In this document: positions 11,650 to 25,114 of the stretch, in pieces | Layout: the number at the start of each line of letters is the position of its first letter | Numbering within the stretch: position 1 is the first letter of the stretch | Source: Batillaria attramentaria | Taxonomy: Eukaryota > Mollusca > Gastropoda > Batillariidae | Reading direction: 5' to 3' | Length of the DNA: 64,000 nucleotides | NCBI GenBank assembly: GCA_018292915.2 | Contig: JACVVK020000340.1 | Location: 62,501-126,500, forward strand | Program-made: the position numbers and the translations under genes | The notes under the pieces: generated by a model | What the model saw: the letters and a program-made list of their open reading frames with translations, nothing else | Told to the model about the DNA's origin: nothing | The model's database searches: none

Positions 11650-12365
11650 TATCTATCGCTACACCACTTAGACACCTGGGCAGTGACAGCGAGTTTAATG
11701 CTGGCACTGAGCAAACAGAAGCGTACTCGATGACACGGCGACTACAGTGAACGAATTAGTAGTGTAACAACAGTTCTGGAATTTGAATGTTCGCAGCGCT
11801 AGCGCAAAGTGTAAGCAACATTTAAAACTGAGGATCGCCACACCACTTAGACACATGGGCAGTGACAGCGTCTTTAATGCTGGCACTGAGCCAGCAGAAG
11901 CGTACTCGATGACTGACGCGGCGACCACACTAAGCGCACCAGTAGTGTAACAACAGTCCTAGAATTTAACATTTAAAAGGATTGCCACACCACTTACACC
12001 TGGATAGTGAACGCGTCTTTAGTGCTGGCACTGAGCCAGCAGAAGCGTACTCGATGACTGACGCGGCGACCATACTAAGCGCACCAGTAGTGTAACAACA
12101 GTCCTAGAATTTAACATTTAAAAGGATTGCCACACCACTTACACCTGGATAGTGACAGCGTCTTTAGTGCTGGCACTGAGCCAGCAGAAGCGTACTCGAT
12201 GACTGACGCGGCGACCATACTAAGCGCACCAGTAGTGTAACAACAGTCCTAGAATTTAACATTTAAAAGGATTGCCACACCACTTACACCTGGATAGTGA
12301 CAGCGTCTTTAGTGCTGGCACTGAGCCAACAGAAGCGTACCAGTAGTGTAACAACAGTCGTAGAG
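11650..12365. repeat. About 145-base tandem repeat, five copies
   Basis: Units begin near 11650, 11830, 11980, 12126 and 12271 with 'cacaccacttacacctgg'-type sequence and carry 'gtgctggcactgagccagcagaagcgtactcgatgactga' and 'agtagtgtaacaacagtcctag'. The last complete copies are almost identical with a 145-base period. The first two are longer and more diverged. No coding function is apparent. Confidence 0.9.
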
Positions 12366-12638
12366 CTTGAATTTTCGGAGCGCTCGCGCAGAGTATAAAC
12401 AACATTTAAAAGCCCCGCTCAAACCAGCCCATACTCACGAGAAACAAAAACAAAAACAACAAGAACACCACCACCACCACAATAATAATAATAATAATAA
12501 AGTGGCTAGAAGGAAAGTTAAAACTACAGCCGGATACAGATACAGATAACTTCACTGTCCTTACAAAAAATGAAATTTGTCTTCGGCTTCACCGACAAGT
12601 AAGGGAGATCATGAAATCAGACAAGGTTTTTGGCTCAT

Positions 12639-12641
<3 letters not shown>

Positions 12642-12685
<44 letters not shown>
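12642..12685. repeat. (CT)n microsatellite
   Basis: About 21 uninterrupted CT repeats. Confidence 0.9.
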
Positions 12686-12688
<3 letters not shown>

Positions 12689-13092
12689 GCCTCAAGCTGC
12701 AGACTAAACCCTATACTACTGGCGACACCTTATAATAAATTATACAGGTATTTCATTCATCCGCCATCTCTAGGTTTTTTTTATATAAAAATTCTGATGT
12801 GTTGCATTAGAATTCCATCGGTGTAAGACAAATACATTGAGACGTGAAACGGTGTGTACTGACGATTAGCCGCTTCCCGGCCGATTACACGCCCGATTTC
12901 CTGTTTAATTTGGCGTCTACTGTTTCATTTGTTGTCCAGTTTCGTGTTTAATCTGGCGTGTACTGTTACAGCGGTTGGTCTTAATCCGCTCTCATCCCCG
13001 TCTCGTCAGTCATGTTGTCTTAGATAACAGAAAAATACAATGGGTCTAAACTGAATGGCTCTGGGCAACGTTTTTGTTTTTCTCTCCCCTCC

Positions 13093-13117
13093 CACACACA
13101 CACACACACACACTGGG

Positions 13118-13174
<57 letters not shown>

Positions 13175-13219
13175 AACACACACACACACACACACTGGGA
13201 ACACACACACACACACTGG

Positions 13220-13260
<41 letters not shown>

Positions 13261-13262
13261 GG

Positions 13263-13313
<51 letters not shown>

Positions 13314-13315
13314 GG

Positions 13316-13360
<45 letters not shown>

Positions 13361-13362
13361 GG

Positions 13363-13421
<59 letters not shown>
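13093..13421. repeat. CA array punctuated by CTGGGAA
   Basis: CA blocks are separated by ctgggaa or close variants near 13113, 13173 (ctcaa), 13195, 13217 (ctggaa), 13258, 13311 and 13359. Spacing is mostly 40-60 bases, so the array behaves as a minisatellite whose unit is mostly CA. His-Thr and Cys-Val frames across it are artefacts. Confidence 0.95.
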
Positions 13422-13422
<1 letters not shown>

Positions 13423-13762
13423 CCCACCCCACAACTTCCCATCCCCAGTTTGCTTTACGTTCTCTGACTTGATTTAAATACAGACGCCATCTTACTGACG
13501 TTTTCGCTTGTGAATGCGCCTGTACGCCCAAAATAGTCTATCCCCTAATGATTAGTAGAGCTCTCAATGCGAGACAGTGCCGTCGAGCGGCTCTTCGAAA
13601 CAGGTACAAATTGAAATTCTCCTACTGACTCAGCAAGCTGACCGTGCCGCATGCTTCTGACTCAGTCCTTGTGTTACCTGCGTCACTGTGTAACCCCTTC
13701 TCGTGCGGGTGTGTGTTGGCTCAGCGCCAGGTTTTGAGATGCTGTAACTGTGCAGGTTAGCC

Positions 13763-13763
13763 G

Positions 13764-13794
<31 letters not shown>

Positions 13795-13815
13795 CCAGTG
13801 TGTGTGTGTGTCCCC

Positions 13816-13887
<72 letters not shown>
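13763..13887. repeat. GT array punctuated by CCCCCAGT
   Basis: GT repeats interrupted twice by gtcccccagtg, then a long pure GT run. A GGGAGGGGGCGCGGGAGGGGGCG tandem pair follows at 13888-13918. Confidence 0.95.
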
Positions 13888-14331
13888 AAAGGGAGGGGGC
13901 GCGGGAGGGGGCGCGGGTCAATGGAGGACTGGACTGGCCGAGAGGTTACGGCAGAAATCTTTAAGCGCCGAGTACATACGTACGCGAACCTCTGGTGCAA
14001 TCGCCTTTAGGGTTCATCGCCGCGGTATTCACGTATCACTCAGTCAAGCGACAAGTGGTGTATGTGCCGTGGTATCGTAACACTGTTCTCTTATGGTCGC
14101 CGTGTTGTCTTTACCTGGTTCATTTGCCGTCAATATGTTTTCTCTTTACGCCGCTCAGTTCGCGGCCGTCTCAGCCCATTATGAGGGGAGCGAGGCTGCA
14201 AAGCGAGCGGTCCGTCAGTCACACGGTTTAATGTCAATTACTATGGTTGCAGCACTGAGTGTTGTGGCCGAAGGACACAAATATACAGGGCCTCAAAATG
14301 CCTATATCTAGCATTCCGTATTAGCCTCAGG

Positions 14332-14745
14332 CATCATAGTCACCCCCTAAAAATGCTTCAATCTAGAGACGATTGCTACCATGAACAGACCATTCAAAGG
14401 CACGCACCTGACAGGAGTTTAAACAAACTTGAATGTCTCCTTTCCGCTCAGGCCTCACTGGAGTCATGCACGTCTACTTTCTCTTTAGGCCAGAGAGCCA
14501 GTTCACACAAATCCGCTTGCCTCACTTGTGCTTGACCTCTGTGCAAAAAAGTCCCAGCTTCACTGGAAGCTTGCCTCTTTTTTCGACCGCCTGGTATGCA
14601 CTTTGACCTATAACACAAAAATCACGAAAATCACGCTTTTTCATGACAACAAAAATCGCTACAGACTAGCACCCTCGCCAAACAGGGTACCTCAGATAAA
14701 CACCAAACATGACCCCACGGTCAATTTGTGTCCTTACGCCTGTAT
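14332..14745. repeat. Dispersed repeat, copy 2
   Basis: Second copy of the repeat at 1-400, in the same orientation and collinear over about 400 bases. Its start, just after 14330, is visible and shows that the unit begins close to 'catagtcacc'. Downstream of about 14745 the two copies diverge, with C-rich sequence here and unrelated sequence after 400 in copy 1. Confidence 0.8.
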
Positions 14746-16757
14746 ACCATTCTTTGCCCACCGTCGCCCACCCGGCCCCACTGACCCCGGCCCACCCGGC
14801 CCTCTTTCTTTTTCACCAAAACCTACACCCACATATACGATACGTCTGTTCTCTGTTCTCATCAGAAAGGGTGCCCCTACAGACGATACCATACCGTCCA
14901 CTTACCTTAACTGTGACAAACCCCTAATTTTGAAAGATCTTTCGGTGGTGCGTGCACTTCACAAGTACAGTGTTCAGCCCGGCTTCAGTCACTCTTCGGC
15001 TGGCTCAACCGCGGCACTCGCGAGACAAACTTCTTCAATTTCTTACAAGTGTAGTCTATAATTATATGTCTCAAGTACTGAGTCGAGTTTCCACCCCCAC
15101 CAACCACCACAACACTCCGACCCCCCCCCCCCCCACCCGGCCCCGCCACACTGACCCCCTTCCTCCTCTCCTTCCAATACTACCGCAGTCTCACTCTACG
15201 ACGAACACCACCGCCACCACTGACCCATTCCGGGGCCCTTTCCCGTCATCCCTCCCTCAACAATCTGACAAATGGTAAGTTTTTATTGTGTTTTAACCAG
15301 TAAGTCAGTATAACCTGTCCACTCCTCGTGTCCATCTACGACCTCGTCTCCCCCCACCTCCTCCCCCCCCCCCCCCACTTCTGATCCACTGATTCCCTTC
15401 CCCTCCCTCCCTCCCCAGTCAAAAGTTTCTCTTCTCAAAGTGGTTAGTTTTTGTAATAAATATCACCTGTCCGCTCAACCCTTGTCGCTCAGTGTACGTC
15501 CTCCCTCCCCCCAAGTTGAACTATAAAAAAAATCTTTTTTTTCTCAAAAATCCTCAAGTCTCCTCCTGCTCCCCACGCCCTCCATCCGCCCCCCCCCCCC
15601 CTCCTCTCTCTCCTCCCCTCCAGAGAGTTACCTGGCTCGGAACAAAGTGCCAAACATACATGTACACAGTCCGACGGGGCAATAGGGGGAGGGGAAAGAT
15701 GCCTACAAAAATAGCTGGCGAAGTCGCAGCGTGGGTCATACTTCAGGCCGTGTGGTGTTTGCGGCGTGCGCCGCCCCATCCATAACCCGTGTACACTACA
15801 GACGCACTCGTCTTTTTCTCCCGTTCGGCTCGGCCACTGATGCCTTCCTCTCTTTCTTCGTCTCTCTCCGCTTGTATACTTTCGGAGGGCGGCCGCGGGT
15901 GGGTGTTTTTTGTAGTTGTGTGTGAGTGTGGACTTTAGTTCTGGTTTACTACATCCCAGAAGGTGCTCGGACTGACGGAACTGCGGACCAAGTCATAGGG
16001 CACCTGCCGGCTGTGTGACGGACGGACAAGGTACAATCAATGAGACACTGACTGCCCAGACGGACACTGACTAAGCTCAGTGTTAGTGTTCGTAAGCTGT
16101 GATTTTTACCTACTTCTTTTTGCTTTCAGCAAACGCACTGGAGCAGACTGCGCGAAACACCCACTTGTTTCTCCATTCTTGGCTCTGTTTTTGAAATCTT
16201 CGTAGAGGTTTTGACTACAGCGGGTCCGAGCCACAGTTAACTTCACGCCTTCAACTGTAGAGTAAAACACTGCGGACTGATACGTAACAAAGAGGACGGA
16301 CTTCACAGGTGTGTAACTGACAGTTCCAGGTACCTGTCCTGCAATAACTGCCAGGCGGTTGTAGTAGCGTGTGGATGCGCAGAAACGTGGACCGCCACTT
16401 GACGTGTTGATTTCGCGGTCTCAATGTCTGTGCCCTCCGGCACTGAATTCGTGGCTGAAGAGTGCGTGGAGCTGTAGTAAACAATACCGCGCTGGAATTG
16501 GTTCGAGTGGCAACAGGCACTTGAGATCCCAGACCTCTGCCATTGTTTTGTTACTCATCAAGGTGAGACATTGCTGGGAGAGGGGATCTGACAGCGTATC
16601 TCGGCTGTTTCGGAGGACTGATCCAGTCAGTAGTGCACTGTGCGGCAGCACACCAGTTCTCGGAGATATTTCTTCTAAGGAGGATCATCTGAAAATGACT
16701 TTTAGTTCTGTCACGTGCAGCCTCGTTTCCGCACAGCACGTGCACCGTGTGTAGAAT
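14746..16757. other. Gene-free, C-rich stretch upstream of GAS1-like gene
   Basis: Long pyrimidine tracts at 15090-15185, 15345-15420 and 15585-15620 with two similar blocks (cctgtcc.ctc / ccccctcc), then mixed sequence. No exon I can support. The last several hundred bases probably include promoter and 5' untranslated sequence of the gene starting at 16758, but I see no clear TATA box or initiator. Confidence 0.4.
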
Positions 16758-18061
16758 ATGTACGTGCATGAGGGCGAGTGGCCCAGTGCCGTGGTAGTCG
16801 TGTACGCCCTCGCCCTGGTGACAACCTCAGCCGTGACCGGGACCATCGCCTCCCCCCAGGGCAGGGCTGAGAAGGGCGCGGCTAGCCGGGGGGACGGGGC
16901 GAGCGTGAGACTGGCGGCGGTGGGTCGGCTGGAGGGAGGAGAGGGGACGTCGGAATTGTGCGACAGCGCGCGCCTACAGTGCACGGTGAGGACGGGCTGC
17001 TACATGGCGTTGCAGAACTTCTTCATCGGCTGCAACTCCATCATCACCGGCGAGGAAGGCAGGTGCACGACGGCCTGCAAGCATGCGCTGGTGTCGCTGC
17101 TGGCCACGGAAGACGAGGCCGGCCTGGCCTTCATCAACTGCAACTGCAGCGGGCACCAGATGTGCGAGGAGCGTAAGCAGCGCGTGCAGGTCTGCCAACG
17201 GCACGTGCTCGACTCCATGGACCTCGTCCGGGACGACTCGGCCACCGTCAGCTGCAGCTTCGCGCGCTGGATCTGTGAGGCGGACACCTCGTGCCTGGCG
17301 GCGCTCCAGTACTACGTGCTTCACTGCGCCAAGCTGTTCCAGGGCACCAAGTGTTCGGCCAGGTGCCGCAACAGCGTGCACATCCTCTACCGCCAGCCCA
17401 ACGCGCGCAAGCTCCGTACGTGTCGCTGTGAGGGCACCGAGGACTATGACTGCCCCAAGCTGGTCGCCAACACCGAGAAACTGTGCTTCCAGCGACATCG
17501 TCACGGGCACCAGCTCCACCAGCACCTTCACAACCACCACAACTCTAGCACAGAGTATCTTTACGACGATGACGATGACAAGCACACCGGTGTGAGCCCA
17601 GCGACTCTGGACAGTCAGCGTCAGCCGTCGTCTGTGACTTCTTTACATTCGAAACGCTCAGGTACTGTTTTGTTGTTTGCCCTGGCAACCTCTGTTGTAT
17701 TCCATTTGCGCACAGTCGCGCTGTCTTCTTTATGGTGCATGGTGTTAGATGTTTGAACGAACGGGTACAAAATGATATTGCAAACTTAGCCTCAGGAATG
17801 TCTGTTTATCATTTGCCTTCGGTGCTTGAGCGTATAATGATAACTAGTATTGGTTTGGTCACTGGAACAGTGTGTAGTATTACATCTGAAAAGGCTGTAA
17901 AAATTATTGTCCTTAATGTTCTGTGAATACGTCAGTTAAGACTGTGCGCAGTTGTTTTACTTGAGTTTATTTCCTGTTCACAAAAATTGAGCATAATTGT
18001 TTAGACTTTGATTTTCGCTTCAGTGCTAATACCTATCTGACAATTTACAGTTGTAAGTCAA

Positions 18062-18098
<37 letters not shown>

Positions 18099-18895
18099 GC
18101 ATAGCTTGTATTATTTGTATCCATGTGAGTGGGCCATTTGAAGTCGTAACTTATGGTGAACTAGCTCACACCCAGATGAATAACGACCTGAGTGAGTTTG
18201 TGCCAGGATACAAACACTGACATAGTGTGTGTGTGATTCGCGAGAATTAAACAACAACCAAACTTGCAGTCTGTTGGTAGTAGTGACTGAGCAGAACAGA
18301 ATCACAACCCGGAACTGACTGAGCGAGAGTCACGTGCCACTGAGCAGCACAGCGTCAGTATCAGACACGTCACAACCACCAACCACCACTACCACCATCA
18401 CCACCACACCTCCGTCTGCCTCCCCGCTCCTCTCTAATTCGGGTCCGTTTTCCTCCGACAGGCAACAGCACGCCGGAAGTCGCTTCCAGAAGACGGAAGA
18501 GGAGGAATAAACCACGGAAACGGAACAAGAAGAGGAGGAAAAAGCCAGCGTCCAGCTTTCCCTGGAACACCATGTTCAAAGACCAGCAGAAGACCAAGCG
18601 GATGCTGAAGCGAAAGTCAAGGTCACGGGGGAGGCGGCAGAGGCGGCGACTGTGTGGTGGTGGTGGTGGTGCAGCAGGAGGGAGGGGCCAGCGGAGGGCA
18701 CGGAGAGAGGTGGTGGTGGTGGTGGACGAAGACAGAGGCAAAGACAAAGGGAAGGAGAGCCACAGTGCGGCAACAGAGCGAAGAAAGTGTCTTGTGAGGG
18801 TCAGGAAGGGGGTCGATTCTAAAAGAGCGAAGAAAAAAAGCCGTACCTCAACCCGGCGTCGCACCGCAGTGGCCGAGATCTCAGTGACTGATTAG
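16758..18895 (+). CDS. GAS1: GAS1-like GDNF/GAS1-domain surface protein
   Basis: Proposed exons are 16758-17661 and 18462-18895 (intron GT at 17662, AG at 18461, phase 1), giving 445 residues. A stop two codons upstream (16752) fixes the first ATG. A hydrophobic stretch at residues 10-31 fits a signal peptide. Two GDNF/GAS1 modules follow with exactly ten cysteines each: C68, 75, 81, 92, 103, 107, 128, 130, 136, 146 and C166, 173, 179, 190, 199, 203, 222, 224, 232, 243. A His-rich segment and an acidic YDDDDDK patch follow, as vertebrate GAS1 has an acidic stretch after its second module. GAS1 is a GPI-anchored Hedgehog co-receptor related to GFR-alpha; two modules instead of three favours GAS1 over GFRA. 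The spliced tail (residues 302-445) is rich in Arg/Lys and has no hydrophobic end. If the intron is retained the frame ends at 17756 (332 residues) with a hydrophobic tail. Exon 1 is GC-rich compared with its surroundings. Confidence 0.85.
18066..18097. repeat. (GA)n in GAS1-like intron
   Basis: About 15 GA units within the proposed intron. Confidence 0.9.
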
Positions 18896-21800
18896 ATACC
18901 CCCCTCCCCCCCCCCCCAAAAAAAAAAAAAAACCCACGGAAGACAGTGGTGTATAAACGGTTAATAAGGACTGTCGTGCAGAAATTTGATGGGCTTCCAC
19001 AAAATGGGGACAACTGGTGATTTTGGACATAATTATGGAGTGATTGATATCACGGAAAATGCAAAAAAAAAAAAAAGCATTCTGAGAGAAAGAAAGCTAA
19101 TATCTGTAGAATGGTGTTGGTCTGAGATATGTTTTGGGAAAATGGCCGATACAGAGTGACATGGGAATCATGCCGGTACAGCGTATTTGTATTATAATTG
19201 TGCTCGTTTTTAACATGTTTATAAACTACAGTCAGTCTTAAAACTTTCACAGAAGTTCTACGAAAATTGGAGAAAAATATCTCAAATTACTAAAATCGAC
19301 CCCCCCCCCCCTCCTCCCCCCACATAAGTTTTTGCAGTTTTTCTCAAAAGCGGTAAAGCGACTTTGTCTCCCTTTTGTGGGATCTCATCATAAATTACTC
19401 CGAGAACTGTTGCTAGCATTCTAGTCGTAGTTCGTTGTATGGCGTAAATAGTTCGCGCACCCGTGCACGAAAACTGGATGAAGTTGATTTAAGACGAAAG
19501 CGGCGGTCTCATGCAGTAGCAACGGCGTTCTTCAGTGGTTTCGTGGCACATGTACATACTCAGTGTTCTGCAATATCTACGTTACAGCTTGTGGCCGAAC
19601 TTATTATATGTATCAACAACGACAACAAAACAACAACAAATATGTCTTATTGTAAGTCCTGTGAAATGAAAAAAAAAAATTATTCCAAGGATTTTTTTTT
19701 TTTGGGGGGGGGGGGGGGGGGTACGCATGTGCCTTTTTAAGTCAAATGTGATTTTATGTTTTGGTCACGTCAGTGCAGGGTAATTGCTATAAATTAGTTA
19801 TAAGATACAGTCAAGAACATATCCTCATTCGTGCTTGATATAAATTCTTGGTGTGTACCGATCCTTCTACCAGACCAAGTGATGTACACATGCCCGATTT
19901 TGTAGGATGTTCGAACAGTAGAACGTTGCTGGAAATCCACGTAATTATTTAGTTAGAGCCTTCAGTAACCAAAAGACACAACTGCAACCAAGAAACAGAC
20001 TTCGTGTTCAGCCCAGAGAAACGTGTGATGCCATTCATCCCGGTACAGCCGGATCTCAGGTCAAACGCCTGTGAAATGAACGTTTGAATTGAATCGTTAT
20101 TCGAGATCTGTGCTTCAGTTGTAAGACAATCGCGGAGACTGACTGAATGGGCAGCGACACTGAGACAGTTGTGTGAACGAATGTCCGCTTTTCACTGACT
20201 TCAGTTTATGAGAAATGAAAATACTTCGTGTACTTATCCTTCTTTGTCCGACCAAGGAAGATATTTCGGGAAGTTTTTTGAGTTTTGTGTGGCATGAAGA
20301 TGGGGTACCTCTTTGAAACAATACTAAGACATTGTGCTTCAAAGATGCTTACTATAAATTTACACGTGCGCTGCTGCCAACTTGAAAGTATACCTCAAGA
20401 GACCCTCTGTGGAAACAGTGAAAACGCACCAAACTGTGAAGTTCACGCGGTGTCAGTCGAAGACAGGAATACCGCATTTTATTAACCCAGCTCAGCAACC
20501 TTAGATATTTGTTAATGGACGACTCCACCCCTGTGAATCAAAAGTGGCGAGCCGCCAGAATTCGGCCATCGCGTCCCGCAGCATAATGAGCACAAGTGGC
20601 ATGGTTTGGCAAACTTTTTGCCAGACACTATAACGAGGGAAGCACAGGTAGTTCGATATGACTCAAGTTTAACGTGGAAAGAATGCAATGCAATAAGTCC
20701 GCTGACATCATTTCAATTCAATTCAATTCAATAATTCTTTATTGTCCTCAAGAGGAGGCAATTCGGTTGCGGCGTAAAAAAAAAAAAAAAAGTTGAAAAA
20801 GTTGTTCATTTCTTTACTGATTATTGATAATTAACCTTTTTCTTTGGCACACTGAGAAAGTGTACGTCAATCATTTTCAGCTGTAGCACATCAGTTTCAG
20901 TGACTACTTGTAAGGGGAACGCTATGAGGTCTGCAGACTTGTCGTTACTAGTTCAAGTTAATGGTTATGAATGTATGTGCAGTCTGCAGCGCTCGTGAAA
21001 TGTTGCCGTAAACATAACGTAAACTGGGTGATATTACTGTAAATCTTGAAATTCACTCATTGTCCAGTAAAATGACGTCATGGGCGTACTATGTTTTACC
21101 AATATACGGCAAAATAAAGGGGTGGGGCTTTGGCCTCGGGGCCACTTGCCGAGTGGAGTCGTCTATTGTCAATATTCAGTTGGGAACTCACTTTACCACG
21201 CACTGGGCTGAAGGTGATATTACTGTGAATCCTAGAAGAAGTATGTCATTATTATGAACTGATTACGCATATCCGTATAGAGCTTACTTTGTGAATGTTT
21301 GGGTAGAGGGGTTAGAAAAAAATGAAAGACGTGATCGCCATTGTTCTAAACTGGGCACTCTTATTACAAGTTACACTATTTTGTGATCTTGTTATTTATG
21401 TTCTCCGTGTTTTGTAACTGTTATCAACGAACGCTTTTTACGATATGTCTGTTCACACTGATTTGAAACTGTTGGAATGGTGGTGTGTGAGATATGATTT
21501 TCACTTTAAAAAGTGAAACAAACGGTTTCTGTGTGTACTGATGTAAGATGTTTGCATGTGCGTTTCTTTTTGGTTCGTGTGTACTTGTAACAGCACACTG
21601 TATTGCTTGATGGGGTTACACACAAATTTAGACGTGCATTGCACACTCATTTAGGAAACCGAGCGCTGTTTTGTGTGCGGTCCAACTGAATAGCCTAACA
21701 GAGCCGGAATCTGATTAGCCGAAATATAATGTCTTTGCCTTACTGTGTGAACTTCACGGCTGATAAAATGTTGTTTATTGTCTGTGAAGATAAAGCGATC

Positions 21801-21929
21801 AACGCGTGTCATGATGTAACGATACGAACATTTCTTACCTCGATGTGCAGGGTTTTTAAATTTGTTTTATTTTAGTGCGGAACAGTCAAGGTGCTCTTTC
21901 TTCGTTGTCTTTTTCGACACCCCGACCCC

Positions 21930-21971
<42 letters not shown>

Positions 21972-24186
21972 CCCATCGGGTAGAAGAAAAAACTTTAAAA
22001 GCTGAACAAGGTTGTGAAGTTTACAGTTAATTTCGATAGCGTGTAATTTGAATGCTGACAGTGCGAGTGTGAGAGAGCATGAATAAAATCAAAACATTAT
22101 CAAAATGAATTTATTAACTTCTTTTCTCCCCATTCTTCCGACGTGTGTGTGTGTGTGTGTGTGTGTGTAAGTGTGGGTGTCAGTGACGGTGCGCGTGTGT
22201 GCCTGTGTGTTGTTATAGCCGTCTGTTTTCATTTCTTACGAGTTGCAGTACTTGAGAGCCAAGTGATGCGCAACTTCACTGACATTTGTTTCTGTCTGTC
22301 AAAACTGGACGGCGCTAAGCGAGCGTCAACGCAGCTTATTTGTTCAGATAAGCTGCTAGCATTGTCAACTGAGACCACACTGAACAACTGCAAACAGTAT
22401 AATGAAACAGCCGTGTGCATACTGACTGATCCGGTCAGGCCCGGCGTAAACCCTGGACTGATTACACTGTCTATGCGGTTTGTTTACTAAGTGTATTACT
22501 GACGCAGATCGACATAGCGTATTGCTGAAACAACCTAGCATCACTCAAGACAGCCTCAAGCAATTTCTTCAGTGACGAAAGGCTGTGCTTCGTTGCCCAG
22601 AAATTTTACAAACAAACAACAACAGAACTAAACAATCAACAAAACCAAACAAAACACTGACAAATGTAGTCCATCGACATTGACTGATTCCACCACCTTT
22701 CGTTCAAGTGTGTCACACCTGACTTTTCCTAGGCCGTGATGGCAAACTTTGCCCCCCCCCCCCCCCCCATCCAAGTATTGCGAGAAAGTCAAGAAAGTGT
22801 ATCTGAATCATTTTAGTTCATCGGCCCACCTCCATCCTCTCCCGCAATCAGTCAGTCTTTGCAGGATCTTTACCCCCCCCCCCCCCCCCCGGCCCCTCCA
22901 CACACACACACACACACACGCTGACACACACTCAGTCATCTCAGCGGAACTTGGATGCACACCTGTTTCGTAACTAATCGCCGCGCTCTCCTGTCAGTCG
23001 CTGTGCATCCCTTGGCATCTTGTCCCCGTCAGATTAGCAGGTCTAACATTTATCCTAGGGGTGTGAGTCGCACACGAGTTGCGCAAAGACTGCGCGTCCG
23101 CTCGGTGCAAGTAGACATGTCCCTCAGTTCTCAGATCTTCCGCCAGTCGTCAGTAACGAGCAGACGACTTTTTTTTCTCTCCTTTTTTTTTTTTTTTTTT
23201 TTACTACGTGGCTTCAAGTTGTTCTCGCCAAGTGGCAAACGCCATCCTTCTGTGCCTGTCCTTGTGAGCTCCGCTGGAGCAGAAGCGGACACAAAAGCTT
23301 TAGCGAACTTTAACATTAGCACAAGGGAGGACGGAGCTGTAGGTAGTAAGTAGAGTACATACGCCATCTCTCGGGGGACCCTGGCCATTAACCCGGGCGG
23401 GAAAGGTCAGAGCTGAACTAAATGGACGTTTTTATGGCCCGGGTTTTGAAGGGGGGTTGGAGACAGAGAAATGTTTGGAGATCATTATAGCGCATATCAG
23501 TAAAAGGTGAAATGTGGGGTGGGAGGGGGCTGGGGTGGTACAGGGTGGAGAAGGAATCATTGAGGACCTGATGTGTTATGGGACTACTGTATGTACGTGA
23601 CTTGTGGTAGCGCCGAAAGGACGCGTCAGATCGACGATGGTGACACGTATAACGCAAAACCAATGCATGGCTGATGTGTACTGCACCAGAATCCTAAACA
23701 AAAAGAAAAGAAAAACAGCACCCCCCCCCCCCCCCAATAAAAAGAAAAAAGAAAAAAAAAAAGTCCACTGTACTTCATTGTACTAAACTATTGAGTAACT
23801 CTTTTTTTCCAAAGTATTATACTATTTCTTCTGAAATTGTTTTGCACAATATCCTCATATGAGTTTTTCTGTTTGTTTGTTTGTTTTTTTTAAATCACTA
23901 TTCACTATATCCTTAATGAGAGTGACTGGGCATCAAGTTAGCCAGCGAGGTGTTGGAACTTGTCCACTTGTTCAATCTAGTGATGTACATGTTGTGTAAT
24001 GGGCCATGCTCTGTGCTGGCTAGCCTGATGTCAGACAGGTGTTCTCCTGTTCCAGCAAACAACACCGTTCGGACAGCAGCTTGCAACAATGGTGTCATCT
24101 CAGGCTTGACCGGTGCACACTGACTTGTCTGTGCACTAAATGAAAAATAAATGACTTCAAGGGAAACGTTGCCAGCAAAGATAATG

Positions 24187-24222
<36 letters not shown>

Positions 24223-24956
24223 CTTGCATCCACAGACAGATCTATAAGCAGAATCAAGCAAATTTCCTTCTGGCACAATAAAGTTTATCTTATCATCAAA
24301 TGGCACAACAGTCAATTTGCAGACACTCTGTCTTGCAAACCACATTCATTCCAACAACAATAATCATATTCACAGACATAATTATGCACAAAACAAGATC
24401 AGCACTGATGACATGGGATCCTGGCCAAGAAATCAGCTGAGCCACACTGGTCACAATGAAGAGGGCAAGATCAGCAGGTAAGTCATGAAAAAGAGAAGCA
24501 CTGAAACATTCAAACTGACTATGGTTATAACTTTCCATGACTAAACTTGAACCTTGACTGATGCAAACGATGTCATGGGCAGTTCAGCTTGATACGCAAC
24601 TCTACATAATTATTTTGGTTGGTGTGCAACATACACAATTAATAAGTTACTTGCATTATTTTGCATCATGCAACCTGCTACCTACTGGGAACATGGATAT
24701 AGGCATGCACTCACAGTTATGTATCTGGACTGATCTGTGCGATCATATTTATGAGCTGTGATCTCAAAATGTGCAAGGGTGGCATCATATGCAAGTCTTA
24801 CAGTGTCAGTTCTACTTTTAGCTCCTCACCACTGCTATCGTTTAAGGTTTTATCAGGCTCATTCCAATCTATTCTTATTTCGGGGGGTTTATCACTGGTA
24901 CTTGTTCTTGGTTTTTAATTGTCTCTGCCTGTCCTTTATCATTTCTACTCAGTTGT

Positions 24957-24957
<1 letters not shown>

Positions 24958-25025
<68 letters not shown>
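24958..25025. repeat. (GT)n microsatellite
   Basis: About 33 uninterrupted GT units. Confidence 0.95.
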
Positions 25026-25114
25026 CGGTGTGTGCGTGTGCTCTTCTACTTTTTTAGTTGTTCTTACGTAGTGCACATTGAGTGAATGTTTTGGGATTTT
25101 TTCACTTCGGTTTT

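Noticed and set aside
17566..17583. DDDDK enterokinase-type site in the GAS1-like protein
   Set aside because: Part of an acidic patch also found in vertebrate GAS1; a processing role is not supported.
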